Of a stretch of DNA of 64,000 bases, positions 44,501 through 55,659 are shown piece after piece. The first letter of the stretch is position 1, and each line of letters opens with the position of its first letter. The notes below the pieces were generated by a model that did not search any database, was not told the DNA's origin, and saw only the letters and a program-made list of their open reading frames with translations. The DNA is taken from assembly GCA_009760855.2 (NCBI GenBank), contig WPIO01000046.1, positions 2,621,501-2,685,500 on the forward strand, in the 5' to 3' direction. A program made the translations under genes and the position numbers. Origin of the DNA: Cristatella mucedo (lineage: Eukaryota; Bryozoa; Phylactolaemata; Cristatellidae).

Positions 44501-44888
44501 TATTCTCACGTTGTGTCCTTTGCAGTATAAAAAATAATCATATCTCAAAACATCAAGACCCCGTGTCCGTAAGAAAATATTTGCCTTGCCCTGCTGCTCC
44601 ATCTTTTGTCTAATCTGCCCTGGGCTCTGGGGGTGCTCTATACCACGAAACTAGTGGCCATTCTGGACGAATGAGATGCTCTGACTAAACGCCCTGTACG
44701 CTCTCGCCCAGACGGCCTACGGGTCGCCGAGGACATTACATTAGCTAGAACAGTAAAATATTGGTAACAGAATACAAAATAATAAAATAATTAAAAACAT
44801 TGATACAAAATAACAGAACTGACGGTAACTGAAATATGAAGACTATTGAAGATCGTCTCAATCCGTACTTTATCTCGCAGTTTATCAA
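44501..44888. other. Intergenic DNA, nothing recognised
   Basis: No repeat family or gene recognised. Confidence 0.3.
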
Positions 44889-45065
44889 ATAAATAAATCC
44901 TTGCCGATTAAAGAGCCTCTTTTTTTATACCGACAGAAGAGCCTTTAAGGCTATCACCACCGCTTACAGTGGCGCTAAAGGATCGCCCACCGCTGGAATC
45001 AAACCCACGACCTCGGGACCGAGGTCGTGAAAGCAACCGCCTTACCTGGTGTGCCATCCCGGCGC
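44889..45065 (-). mobile_element. SINE-A copy, inverted, well preserved
   Basis: Reverse complement gives tggcacaccaggtaaggcgg at the A-box end, cgacctcggtcccgaggtcg, and the SINE-A body and end. A poly-T break lies near the tail. Confidence 0.8.
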
Positions 45066-45459
45066 CACTTTGTAATGAATGCTACCGGCCTTCTAGTTGG
45101 ACTCAGTGCCCACTGTTCTTCTGAGCTGCTTATATTTGCTGCTAATTTGCAAAGCTAACTTAGAAAATTTGTACTTAGCCTTAGGTCTAGTCCCAGCATC
45201 CATTAGAAAGGCTTTAGAAAGATCTTAGGAAGGAACACCGGACCAGGAAAATTAAGGAAACTTCCGCCCAATCTATATGGTGCCGTTGCAATTGAAGACA
45301 CTGAAACAACTAGTTGTGGCCCACCGCCTGAACTCTGCTATAAAAAACCCGGATGAGAAAGTTTCAGTAAGGTTTTGGAGCAAATCATTGTCCAAAATCG
45401 TTACGGCTGCGACTGTATAATGAAGGTCTGAGGACTGCCGTTTCGGGTACAGTCTCTTC
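45066..45459. other. Intergenic DNA, nothing recognised
   Basis: No gene or repeat family recognised. Confidence 0.3.
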
Positions 45460-45885
45460 CATTTTGCTGAATCTTTAGGCAGCGTTGGATACTACTGATC
45501 AAGTATTCGTAGAGTGCTTGTCATCTCGACTGGGCATCGCTGGCACTACGCTGCATTGATGTTAACTCCTACGACCTCAAATCCATTGGAGACCGTGCAT
45601 TTAGTTCGTGAATGATCCCAAAGCCTGGAACTCACTCCCGGCTTGCGTCGCACATCCCCTGACTTTACCACTTTAAAAAGAAATTAAAAACGCACGTATT
45701 TATGATAGCATTTAGTGGGTCCCTGTGATTCGTCCTTTATGTGCTTATACGTGCTGACACTGTGCATGTTGTCACTAACCACACTTGCATGCTGACCCTA
45801 TGCATGTCACCCCTAACCATTTTATTCATGTTGTTCATCAAGCATGATACCATTTGGCTGTTATAATTATTATTATTATTATCAT
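45460..45885 (+). mobile_element. LINE-A copy with large internal deletion
   Basis: A piece of the reverse transcriptase block (gcttgtcatctcgactgggc, SSRLGIAGT) is joined directly at about 45566 to the last coding block (tccattggagaccgtgcatt) and the 3' tail. Confidence 0.7.
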
Positions 45886-46259
45886 TAATATATCAGGCCA
45901 GCAGCTCGAGGGTGTGGTGAAATTGGCGATTTGCCTGTATATTGTGCTGCTGAAGTCAGCTTGTGCTTTGCAGAAATTTAAGCTAGCAGGCAGGAAACTC
46001 CCCCCCCCCCCCGATACCTAACATTTTGCGGGGCGGGGCAGCACAGCGACTTCCATACGTGTCATGTATGCATGAAAGATAATTTTTTTAAGCTATATTG
46101 TGATCTCTTTAAATTGATTTGGCCAGTCACCACCTTTTAGACCTGAGCTACGTGTGACTTCGAAACGCGTGCACAGTAATCCTCCGAGCATGAATGCATC
46201 GACTCAGATTGGAGCCGCCTGTCTCATGCATCGTCGGAATGGCTCGGCTGATGCACGTC

Positions 46260-46546
46260 CACGTCAGTGTCGCTCCCAGGAGGCACGTCAGTGTCGCTCC
46301 CAGGAGGCACGTCAGTGTCGCTCCCAGGAGGCACGTCAGTGTCGCTCCCAGGAGGCACGTCAGTGTCGCTCCCAGGAGGCCCGTCAGTGTCGCTCCCAGG
46401 AGGCCCGTCAGTGTCGCTCCCAGGAGGCCCGTCAGTGTCGCTCCCAGGAGGCCCGTCAGTGTCGCTCCCAGGAGGCCCGTCAGTGTCGCTCCGAGGAGGC
46501 CCGTCAGTGTCGCTCCCAGGAGGCCCGTCAGTGTCGCTCCGCGTAG
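46260..46546. repeat. 24-base minisatellite, about 12 units
   Basis: Units of 24 bases (core cgtcagtgtcgctcccagga). The first five carry 'cac', later ones 'ccc' at one edge, so two unit types sit in blocks. Since 24 is a multiple of three, four frames stay open, reading RQCRSQEA or SVSLPGGT on plus and SDTDGPPG on minus. Confidence 0.95.
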
Positions 46547-46708
46547 GCGAAGACCGAGTAGCCAGTTTTAACAACTCCTCCATGTATAGCTCGGCAGCAT
46601 CCTGCAACATGCAGGTTAAACGCAGCGGTAGGACAGGACGTAGCTGTTTATCCGCGGGCGCCGGTACCCAAGTGAATCGTCCGCGAATCAGCTCGACCTA
46701 GAGCTCGG

Positions 46709-46812
46709 AAGCTAGCGATGGAAGGTCGGAAGCTAGCGATGGAAGGTCGGAAGCTCAAGATGGAAGGTCGGAAGCTCAAGATGGAAGGTCGGAAGCTAGC
46801 GAGGTCGGAAGT
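46709..46812. repeat. 21-base minisatellite, five units
   Basis: Units of gatggaaggtcggaagct followed by agc or caa. Reads MEGRKLA/K on plus and SILSFRP-like on minus. Confidence 0.92.
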
Positions 46813-46926
46813 GAGCGGCAGCCAGCCAAGGAAGGTCGGTGCGATAGCTGAGCCACCGGGCCGGAGCCACAAGAACGTGACCAACCAAGAGAGGCCAAGC
46901 TCGCCCTGCGGTCGTAGCATTTAGAT

Positions 46927-47092
46927 ATGTAGCGATATATAGATAAGAATATTTAGCTTTTAGATATGTACAATATGCGAGCTTGTGGCAGAATTATAGT
47001 AAGTATTAATAATAAGTAATAATAGTAAACATAGCATGGCTGCCGTTAAACATGTGCTGCCGTCCGCTAGTGGCTTTTCATTACAGTGGGAA
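46927..47092 (+). repeat. AT-rich segment, possible solo LTR-like sequence
   Basis: Starts TGTAGCGATA and ends CATTACA, so it has TG...CA edges, and part of it (46958-47000) recurs near 48008-48050 with few differences. No primer-binding site or polypurine tract is convincing. Confidence 0.25.
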
Positions 47093-48233
47093 GGTCGTTA
47101 CCCGTAGAAGGTAGGAAGAGAGATAGATAGAGAGAAAGAGTAGGAAGATCGGGAGCCAGGGAATCTAGGAAGGCCGGCGGCGCATGGGCTCATCGGGCAG
47201 ACTCACGCTGAGGGTTCGGATCGCCTCCTGATCGACGGCTAATCCTTGAGGTCGGACCTTCGACAGGATCATGCCTCTCGTCATTCTAAGTCTTGCTGCA
47301 CGAGACGTCGCGAGACGTCGCGAAACAGCGAATACCTACGTGTCTGTGTGGTATTAGTTTGGGCGAAGGGATAGGTGACTTAATTTCGTGGATTTTAAGG
47401 TCCAGTCTTCCTAGATAGTACCGGCTTAGTGGATTCTTTTCGGCAGTCCTACTAATAGCGAGTTACAGTACTCTCATTTTGAGCTAACGAGAGAGCTAGC
47501 CCGATCTTTAGCGAGAAGATCTTGCAGTGAGTAGAAGTCACGTGTAAGATCTTATGGTGGCATTCAAGGTACAACGAAAGTAAAAAACTGCAAATAAGTA
47601 ATAACAAATACAAGTTCAAGTACGATAACCGGACCTATGGCAGCCATCAACGTGGCTTCGTTTGCAGAGGGCTATACAAAAAATCCCTTTTTTGAGCGCT
47701 CCTCACCACGGAGAGGCTGCTTCGGTAGAAAGCTGCCTCGGGGCGTCCGTGACGTAGTAGTGGTTTTGTGGCGGATCGGCATTAGAGAAGCAAACGTAAG
47801 GGTATTTCTCGCGGCTGATATTGCATTGCAATGCCTTGATATCTTTTAGGAAGTATTTTTAAGATGTCGGACTGTTTGTGTAGCTTGCTGTTACCAACCC
47901 TTGGGCGGCTTCGCCGTGGACGGTCTTCGGGTGAGCAGTTTACCTTTCGGACTGAGCTCGTTAGGACGATTCTCTTACTAATGAAACATTCATGCAGGTC
48001 AAATCGTTTAGATATGTACAATACGCGAGCTTGTGGCTGAATTATAACTATTAGGGATCGAATACGTCTTAAATCTACTGACTAGACGACTAGATCGTTG
48101 TACAATATGGCTGGTACTGTGTATGCCTCAGCTTAATGCCTTCCAAATATATCACTCTTACGTTTACGACGTGGCCACTTTGTGAATTAAGGTAGGAGGG
48201 TACTTGGTGCTGTCGTGCTCTGTATTGCCGCAT

Positions 48234-48235
<2 letters not shown>
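47093..48235. other. Intergenic DNA between two copies of a 40-base repeat
   Basis: No coding domain recognised. Contains the second copy of tttagatatgtacaata(t/c)gcg at about 48008. Confidence 0.3.

Positions 48236-48282
<47 letters not shown>
48236..48282. repeat. (GT)n microsatellite
   Basis: Pure TG run of about 46 bases. Confidence 0.95.
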
Positions 48283-48284
<2 letters not shown>

Positions 48285-48843
48285 GCAGCACAGCAGCCCT
48301 ACGAGAGCCTTACTAGGAGTCGAGACGCTGGCTACACCAGCATCAGTCACGTATCTGCAAGGACGAGCACTCACTGCGTCGATCGGCCGTTTGGTGAAAG
48401 ACTTGCGAATTCGTCTCACTTAAGAGCTCGAAATGAATCTATGGGGGTCTGCGTCTCGGGCATCTTTATCTGCTACAGGTGGCCGGCACGAGCTTGCCTT
48501 GGAAACGTGTGGCGGTTACGTGTAAGTAAAACAAAGCTGACTCAAAGCTAACCTGCTGAGTCGTGTGTACCTTGTATAGCACTAGCATAGCTCCGCGCGA
48601 TCCGCGAGGGAGATAGCCTTCACGGCCAGATAAAAAAAGACAAGCCTCCAGAGCATGTCATTCCCAAGACTACCCGTAGTGGCTACTCGCTGCCACGTGC
48701 ACTCTTACCTGTACTGTAGTTTCTCCGATCTACGCATTGACTGATAGCCTGTTACTGTGAGCTTAAGAAGGCCTTCTCAGCGGAAAATGCGATTTTCATA
48801 CGTCATGCATTGTAAGCAATTCTTAATATGTCATATCTCTTTT

Positions 48844-48915
48844 CTGATTCTGAGGTAAAGAAATTGCACAGATAACGTCTGATTGCGAGGTAAAGAAATT
48901 GCATAGATAACGGCG
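48844..48915. repeat. Two-copy tandem repeat, about 39 bases
   Basis: gaggtaaagaaattgca, (c/t)agataacg and tctgatt words appear twice in tandem. Confidence 0.8.
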
Positions 48916-50999
48916 TAGGCATAGGGTTGAAGTGAAAGCAGACCCTAGCCATCTTGGGCCGACCTTAGAGTAAACGGGAGTGTAGGGCGGCTCACCCGAT
49001 CTGCTCTTTACCTTTCAATGATTGGCTGCCTTTTGAAAGATCAAGGCCTGACCCACTCCTAACCTTAATCCCTGCTACATCCATATGTTGGCAGGCCAAC
49101 CTGCCAGCTTGTTGACAGCACGAAATAATATGAGTTAGCATCCCATTTATTATATCTATCTGCCGATGTCTACTTTATCAATAACTCTAAATCATCAGCA
49201 CAGGTTATAGCTAAGGAATCCAACTGTTCATATTCCATAACTGACCACAGCTCCGGCACAATACAAAGAAAAGATGGTAGACTAAAGGGTAACCTTCCAG
49301 GACTATAGCACTTCAATAATATGACTTGTCTCTCCTTCATCCTAGATGAGTAACATGCACTGGCCAAAAGCAACATCGTCTAATCTTGCTTCATCGTCTA
49401 ATCTTGCTACCCTGGCGTACAATATCATGACAGCAAAATTGCCAGAGAAACAAAAATAGTCACGAAAAGGCGAGGAACTGTAAAACGGTAAAAAAAAGGT
49501 GCTCGATGGTTCAGCCGTGTAATGGCCTCTAAGCAGCCATTGAGGTCTATTGAGGCCACTGAATCTCAAACCGCCATTAACCCACAGCTAGCCAGGGGTC
49601 TCGAAAAATGCAGCTGCAGGAGTTATTATGCGCTACATTGGGTAAAGCTGACCATTTGCAAGCCTCACGAACAGCACAGCACAGTACGTCCGAATAGGGT
49701 GGATCCACACACATGATTGATAAGTATTGCCAGCAGCACAATATAACAGAGATTAATTTCTAGAAGACATCGTACCTAGTTGGTACCCGAATTCAAATAC
49801 CAATCGCCAGCCTAGCTTCAATCTAGCTCCGATTTCTGAATAGCAGCACTGATGTGCTCGTTTAAACATGACATCCTCTTGTAGCACAAAGCCGGCCTAA
49901 CTCAGTTTTAGAGCGCATTTAGAGCGCATTTAGAGCGCCACTCAGCATGAAGCACCTCTGTCCTAGAGCCTCGAGCGAGAGAACGCAGCACGATCGTCGT
50001 AGTACGACCACGAGGTGATTGATACGTCGTAGTACGACCACGAGGTGATTGATATATTGGCCTTGCTAGCAATTTAAGCAATTTATTTGCTTTAGCAATT
50101 TAACAATGGGGCAACGCTTATCCAAGGTCGCTGTCGCCGCAAGCCGTCCTAGAATTGCCGAACGGTTTCCGTGAGAGCAATAGAAGTGGGTGAAGAGCAC
50201 CTGAGTTATCGCTGTGAGCAAGGGGACGCAGAGGTCGCCGAGGTGATTGATATTGGCTGGCTTGTCAATCCCACTGTCCCGGCTAGTTATATGATGATAG
50301 GGCGACGCTCTATAGGGATTCCTTCTTCGTGTTCGACTCCGTCTCGGCGCCGTCGACGGTAGTTGCCGAACTCGTTTCTCTAAATGCGAGGGAGGTGGCG
50401 AGCTGCTCGCCGGGGATTGAGGGACAGGAGGAGACAGCATCAGGAGGATTCGGTGGACGCCACCGAATACAGTTGTAATGCGCTCGAGCTCGAATTTTTG
50501 TGTTTCTTCTGTTTTGTGCGTGTGCGCGCCCACGTGGTCTCGCCAAGAGTGCTTGGCGTAGTGCACGAGGTATTCCTGCCGTTAGGTGGAAGGGGAGCCC
50601 TAGTTCTCCAGTCAGGGTCTAGGCTCCGGTTCGGGCTCCTCATCTTATTCGGGTCGTTCCCTACAATAGACGTAAGTAGCCTAAGTGCGGGGACGTATTC
50701 CTTCAGTAAGAGTGCTTGTGCTGTTGAAAGCGCGTGAGGAGTGTGGAGATAAAACTGAGCAAAACGCGCAGCGACTTGTGCGCTTGCGAATACAGCTCAG
50801 TAAAATCCTCAATTTGTGTATCTCGCTTTTCAATTCACGCCGCGGACTCACGACCCCCTTTAGTAATGATAAGTAGGTCAGCGCAAGAAACACTTGGTTC
50901 GTGGCGGCCTGCTTAATTCGCGTAGGCGCGCATCGAACTGCAGTAGGCGGTAGGTTATGCCGCTAGGTAAGCGGCAGGTTACACCTAATTCTGTTGGTT
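48916..50999. other. Intergenic DNA, no gene recognised
   Basis: Contains a 34-base tandem duplication at about 49993-50056 (unit with cgtagtacgac and acgaggtgattgata). Open frames around 50066-50737 on both strands are CpG-rich and match nothing I know. Confidence 0.35.
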
Positions 51000-51115
51000 A
51001 CCGAATGCGTACCGAAAGCCGCTTAGGCTGTGAGTGCACTATACAAAACGCTCCAGCGTAACACCCACACAGTCTTTCTGACTTTGTGAAGTTGCAGGCG
51101 GAGATACATTACACT
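51000..51115 (+). mobile_element. LINE-B 3' tail
   Basis: Contains taccgaaagccgcttaggct, the gtgagtgcactatacaaaac block and the end gcggagatacattaca. Confidence 0.75.
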
Positions 51116-51160
51116 AGAGCACACTGCTATGAGCGGAGAAAAATTACATTACAGAGATTA

Positions 51161-51329
51161 CGGAGCCGCAATGGCTCACTAGGTAAGGCGGTTGCTTTTC
51201 ACGACCTCGGCCCCGAGGTCGTGGGTTCGAATCCTGTGGTGGGTGATCCTTTATCGCCACTGCAAGCGGTGGTGATAGCTGTAAAGGCTCTTCTGTCGCT
51301 ATACAAAAAGAGGCTGTTAAATCAGCTAA
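51161..51329 (+). mobile_element. SINE-A copy
   Basis: A-box tggctcactagg, B-box ggttcgaatcc (a perfect consensus), body gtgatagctgtaaaggctct and end gaggctgttaaatcagcta. Short ATTAC repeats derived from LINE-B tails follow. Confidence 0.83.
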
Positions 51330-51344
51330 TATTTTTACAGACGG

Positions 51345-52619
51345 AGATACATTACATTACATTACAGGCCGAGGTACATTACATTACTCTGCTGAGCCTT
51401 CGGCGTTACACTCTTCTTAATGCCAATGTCGTTTATCAATTGCATGATGATATTCATTACTTGGTCTTCTCTCTTTCATCAACATCGCGGTTTAGGTTTC
51501 TATCGACGACCGCAGTTGCCGGCAGTTGAGCTCCCACAACTGTCAGGTTAATTCATGGCTATCTATTATGTGCGCTGACCTATTATTTATTCGGTTAAAT
51601 AAGTGTGGTGTGACTATGAGCCATTTATAATACGTTTCATGCTTTCCATCTATTGATTTTAACTGGTGTAGTTTGAGCGTATGCCGGCTCCTCTGATGAG
51701 CCTGCGATGTGGCGTGGACACAGGTCAGTAACCCGCTGGTGGCCAGATGGTGGATTCACCATCAGGGTCGGCCGGTGCACAGTTGCGGTCCTCGATGAAT
51801 CATCGGAGTCGACCAGGGGACTGGAGGAGTGGTGGGGGAGTCGAGCGGGAGTAGGGGCCGAGGGGAGCCGTGCGCTCTGGGGCTCCGTGCGTTTGTAATA
51901 AACTGTTGGTGTTGGGCATCGGCTGGCTCTCTGCTGTGTGAACAAACTACAACTGGGTACTATCCACCATGGCACCTAATATACCTCGGTCACCAAAGTA
52001 ATTTTCCTCGACTTGGAATGACGTGGATCGATTTCGACTGAAGTAACAGGAAAGTTGAACTAGAAACACCGTGACAGCCCTCGTAAAACCTGTCCGTCAG
52101 GCTGGGTAGTGCGACCGAGCGAGAACTCTCCTGACTCTCGGTACTTCATTCACAGAAACCACGCCGGCCAAGCCCAGCCTACAAACTCTAGTACGGCCGC
52201 CGGTGTAGAGGTATCGAGGGACCTCTCATGTCTCGAGCTCCGCTGAAGACGTGCCGGGAGTTCTGGGCAATGCATGGATGCAGCGCTTCCAGGTCAAAGA
52301 GCCGCCTCTCGCTTGCCGTTGCAGGTGTGCGAGCACGAGCCGCCGCAGGATGACGACGCCGACGGGAGCCTCGCGGCTGCAGCAGCGGCTTCGCTGGCCG
52401 CCGGGTCTCCATCGGCAGCCGGCAATCAGACCGCTATCAGCCAATATGGCGTCGTGCACTCCTCGGGCAGGCTGTCTATTTCATGGGTGCTTTGTTTTGC
52501 ACCGCCGATCCGTTCCGAAACCGCTCGACAGCCTCAGATTGGGTAGATAGAAGCCTCCACAGATACTGCCCATACATGGATTTTCGGCTTGACTGTCTAG
52601 TCATTCACCACTTGATATT
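51345..52619. other. Intergenic DNA, no gene confirmed
   Basis: A GC-rich stretch at 52200-52550 has open frames and an acceptor-like gccgttgcag at 52325, but no domain or donor I trust. Confidence 0.3.
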
Positions 52620-52775
52620 GTGCACACTGGGTTTGAGCCCAGGGGAAGGTGCTGGCTCTTTTACGACCCAGGTCGTGGGCTCGAGAACTGCAGTGGGCGA
52701 CCCTTTATTTCCCACCGCATGCGGTGGTGATAGCTGTCAAGGCTCTTCTGCCTGCAAGTTGAGGTAGTTAAATTA
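52620..52775 (+). mobile_element. SINE-A/B-like copy, diverged
   Basis: Has cgacccaggtcgtgggctcg (B-box area), gtggtgatagctgtcaaggc and aaggctcttctgc. Confidence 0.6.
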
Positions 52776-53912
52776 ACTAGCCTTTTATATTACTTTTACA
52801 GCCCTTTGACCATGGGCAGCTGCTTAGAAATACCGATGCCCCGAAGGGCACAAGGCTGCCTGAGTCAGCGTTCTCTCACAAACACGACGAGATAAAGAAC
52901 ACGGTAGCAGCTAAGAAGACACAAGCAGGACATTAAAACGGTACGCAAGCATGCATCTGTACTGGCAAGTGTGAGCTCATTGTCGAAGAAAAACAGAAAG
53001 GAAGACGATCCTTTTTTTAATCGCCCACCATTGGTACGATCGTGTACATTATAATCCGTACACCAATACTCGATGGGCCAACTGCAGTTAAAGCATTTGG
53101 TATCCATGCGTAGCTACCTTGTAACCAAGGACCACGAACTATGCTCGGTTACAGTAAGCTTTACATAAGCTTTACCTCGTCGGACCGGCACTTCCCATTA
53201 GACTAATCTTTCTCCTTTGCAAGAAACGGGCTGAAAAAGCATCATGACGACTCGTTTTTCTTCTGACGGCCATCTAGCAATTAGCAATTAGCCATCTACC
53301 AAAGTACATAACGAGTTCTTGCACGTTATATACGAACTAGCATAGGTTTCTTCACTGAAACTAATGGAGAAGTGGAAAGTGCTCTCCCGTAAACATAAGA
53401 GTCGAGCAACAGCAGCCTCCATTAAAGGTTGATCACGGTAGACGGACATCGAAAGCCAAGTTACTAAAGACGTCAACTGTCGACAAGCTGCCCTTGAGTA
53501 CCCTCGACCATGTGGCTAGTGACCACGATCGGCTCGTCGTGAGCTGATGGGCGTGAGCCCATTGACGGGCCGTTCCCTTGGCAACGGTACACGAACAATG
53601 GCATCGGCGATCTGGTAAAGCAGTACAGCGTCTGAAGTAAAAAATCTTTTTTTCTTACGCCGGATCCGCAAGCTCCGTTGTGCTTATCAGCCCACTGCAG
53701 CAGGACAGCAGAAGCAAGAGCCAAAAACTGCCTGCTGGCAAGCAGAAAATCGAAGCTGCATTGCTCGTGTCGGTGAGCTCGGTCCGATGCACACACAGAC
53801 AGCAGGCAGTGCGATGCAGAAGCCCATATACGGGCATAGCCGAACACGGCGTCAATCGCGCTCGCATAGCGGCAACGCTGCCTCGGGAAGGCAGCTCAGC
53901 AGTGGCTGGGTG
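52776..53912. other. Intergenic DNA 3' of PRORSD1
   Basis: No repeat family or gene recognised. The PRORSD1 3' UTR must lie in the right part; no nearby AATAAA was found on the minus strand. Confidence 0.35.
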
Positions 53913-54344
53913 CTAGCTGCCGTCCAGTTTAACGAGCAGCGGCACGTGATCGATATGCTGCAAGAACCTCCGGAAGTCGGCGACTTTCAACCCCATCGTC
54001 GCCGAGTTCTCCATGGGATGAAAGTAGACGCGATCGTACCTATCGCTGGTCAGCCTCTCGTCACACGCGAAGGTCACCCTCTTGGCGGTGTCGTTGAAGA
54101 GCGCCAGCGCCGTCACGCAGCCCTGCGTCACGTTGAGCACCTCGCGCAGGGCGTCCTCGTCGGCCAGGCGCAAGCCACCGCTCGGCGCCCCGACTGCCTT
54201 TGCAAGTTGGCCGAGGTCGACGCGAGCATCGTGCAGAGCTGAGAAGAGCCACAGTCGCCTCTTTTTGTCGCGCAAGAACAGGTTCTTCGTCAGTGCTCCG
54301 TCGAGATGGCCCACGTGCGGCAGCATCTCCTGGACCGTGAACAC
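53913..54344 (-). CDS. PRORSD1: PRORSD1 exon 2 (residues 35-177 and stop)
   Basis: The acceptor is cgcatgcag. VFTVQEMLPHV to LLVKLDGS, then TAG. Holds the whole catalytic domain. Confidence 0.94.
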   Translation of the reverse strand: MFTVQEMLPHVGHLDGALTKNLFLRDKKRRLWLFSALHDARVDLGQLAKAVGAPSGGLRLADEDALREVLNVTQGCVTALALFNDTAKRVTFACDERLTSDRYDRVYFHPMENSATMGLKVADFRRFLQHIDHVPLLVKLDGS

Positions 54345-54649
54345 CTGCATGCGGGTCGGCCGTGCCACCGACAAAAAAGGGAAGTCGAAAAATGCCGGCA
54401 AGGGCGGGCGACGAAGCTGCCTGCGCTGGCAAAGAGCGCGCTCGCGCTGCTGCAAGGAGGTCGCTCGTCTTCGCCCTCGAGCGATCGGCGCTAGTGAGCG
54501 ATCGGTGGCGCGTTCGACGATAATTCGCTGGGGGGGGGATCGTGCACCTGTGGATGCTCGACCACCGTCGTCTGCATATCGAGCTGCGCCAGCAGCACCT
54601 CGAGCTCCTTTCGGCCTCCTGCTGCTGCTGAAGGCGAGTCGGAAGCCAT
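53913..54649 (-). CDS. PRORSD1: PRORSD1-type aminoacyl-tRNA deacylase (YbaK/ProX family), two exons, complete
   Basis: Minus-strand exons 54649-54548 and 54344-53913 give 177 residues (human PRORSD1 sequence: about 169). The N-terminal helix (ELEVLLAQLDMQTTVVEHPQ) leads into VFTVQEMLPHVGHLDGALTK, NLFLRDKKRRLWLFSALHD, LGQLAKAVGAPSGGLRLADE, NVTQGCVTALALFND and YFHPMENSATMGL, the full order of the YbaK / prolyl-tRNA synthetase-associated fold. These free-standing proteins resemble the editing domain of prolyl-tRNA synthetase and clear mischarged tRNA in trans. The lysine of TKNLFL is at the position of the family's conserved catalytic lysine. The intron is 203 bases, CAG|GTGCAC to catgcag. The start is the ATG of MASDSPSAAAGG; longer upstream frames are not conserved. 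Substrate is not known from sequence. Confidence 0.93.
54548..54649 (-). CDS. PRORSD1: PRORSD1 exon 1 (residues 1-34)
   Basis: MASDSPSAAAGGRKELEV to VVEHPQ, 34 codons in phase 0, donor CAG|GTGCAC. Confidence 0.9.
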
Positions 54650-54860
54650 GTGTGCCGAGTCCAAACTGAAACGGAAGGAACGCAAGCGGGATGGAGCTTT
54701 GAAGAGAGAGCCGGCCAAGGATAGGGAGCAGCAGAGAGACGATGAGAAAGGCACGGGCCACCACAGTTCTACCAGTTCCAGAAAAAAAGGTGGGACCCCC
54801 CCCCCCAGGTCACTGCCACCACATCCCTGCCACCACATCCGTAGAGGAAAAGGCAATGCT

Positions 54861-55042
54861 GGTGAGCCGTGATGGCACACTAGGTAAGGCGGTTGCTTTC
54901 ACGACCTCGGTCCCGAGGTCATGGGCTCGATTCCTCCGGTGGGCGATTCTTTATCGCCACTGCAAGTGGTGATGATAGCCGTAAAGGCTCTTCTGTCGCT
55001 ACACAAAAAGAGGCTGTTTAATCAGCTAGGATTTATTTATTT
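54861..55042 (+). mobile_element. SINE-A copy 5' of PRORSD1
   Basis: A-box tggcacactagg, cgacctcggtcccgaggtca, B-box ggctcgattcc, body gtaaaggctcttctgtcgct, end gaggctgtttaatcagctag and an ATTT-repeat tail. It lies about 210 bases upstream of the PRORSD1 start, antisense to it. Confidence 0.85.
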
Positions 55043-55339
55043 ATAATGCTGTGGGACACGGATTTCCACGGGTGCCAGAGCTACAGACAGTGGTGCCTTG
55101 TCGAGCCCTTTCCAAAACCTGCTGACCACGACAAGTCGACAGAGGAGGTGATCCACTAGTTGATCCGATTAGTGTAAACCTCGGACAGCCCCATGCAACT
55201 GCATCAGCAGCCACAGTAGAGGAGAACTAAAGACTATTCGACTGTATGACAGTTGTGGTGCATTAACTGTTTGCCCCCTATCTGGGCATGCTGTAGTACA
55301 GCGACTTGTCTTTCGATGAGAAAATTGTCTCCACTGTCA
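55043..55339. other. Intergenic DNA, nothing recognised
   Basis: No recognised element. Confidence 0.3.
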
Positions 55340-55640
55340 AGCCGGCGTGTTTTTAGCCGACACACATTGTAAAAACTACAGCCTGCTTAGCCAAAAGTAC
55401 GACAACCAAACTAGTTTACGCTCTTGTGACACACCATCTACGGCTCAGCAATTCATTCTATTCATGGCTCTTGGCCCGCGCCCTTATCGTCTGCAACTGG
55501 TGCAAACCTCAGCAGCTCCTCTACTCAGCTGCTGTCAGCGGCTTAGCCACCACGAACGAACAACGAACCATTTCTGGCTGAGCTTCACTGGCCAGACCCT
55601 ATCAAGCATAGAATCGAATTTCTCTCTGTCTCTGTCTGCA
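55340..55640 (+). mobile_element. Degraded LINE fragment
   Basis: ctgcaactggtgcaaacctc and agcagctcctctactcagct match the [12 protein letters not shown] block; the rest is decayed. Confidence 0.4.
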
Positions 55641-55659
55641 TCTGTCTGTCTGTCTCCTG

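Noticed and set aside
46260-46546. CRISPR-like array of 24-base repeats
   Set aside because: Units abut directly with no spacers and the genome is animal; it is a minisatellite.
50066-50737. Overlapping open frames on both strands
   Set aside because: No motif and similar openness on both strands; composition effect.
51161-51230. tRNA gene at the head of SINE-A copies
   Set aside because: A and B boxes are present, but the cloverleaf is not intact and the sequence continues into a repeated SINE body. These are tRNA-derived SINEs.
52274-52546. Candidate exon with acceptor at 52325 and an Ala/Gly/Ser-rich frame
   Set aside because: No convincing donor, no domain, and the opposite strand is equally open. 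It would need RNA evidence.
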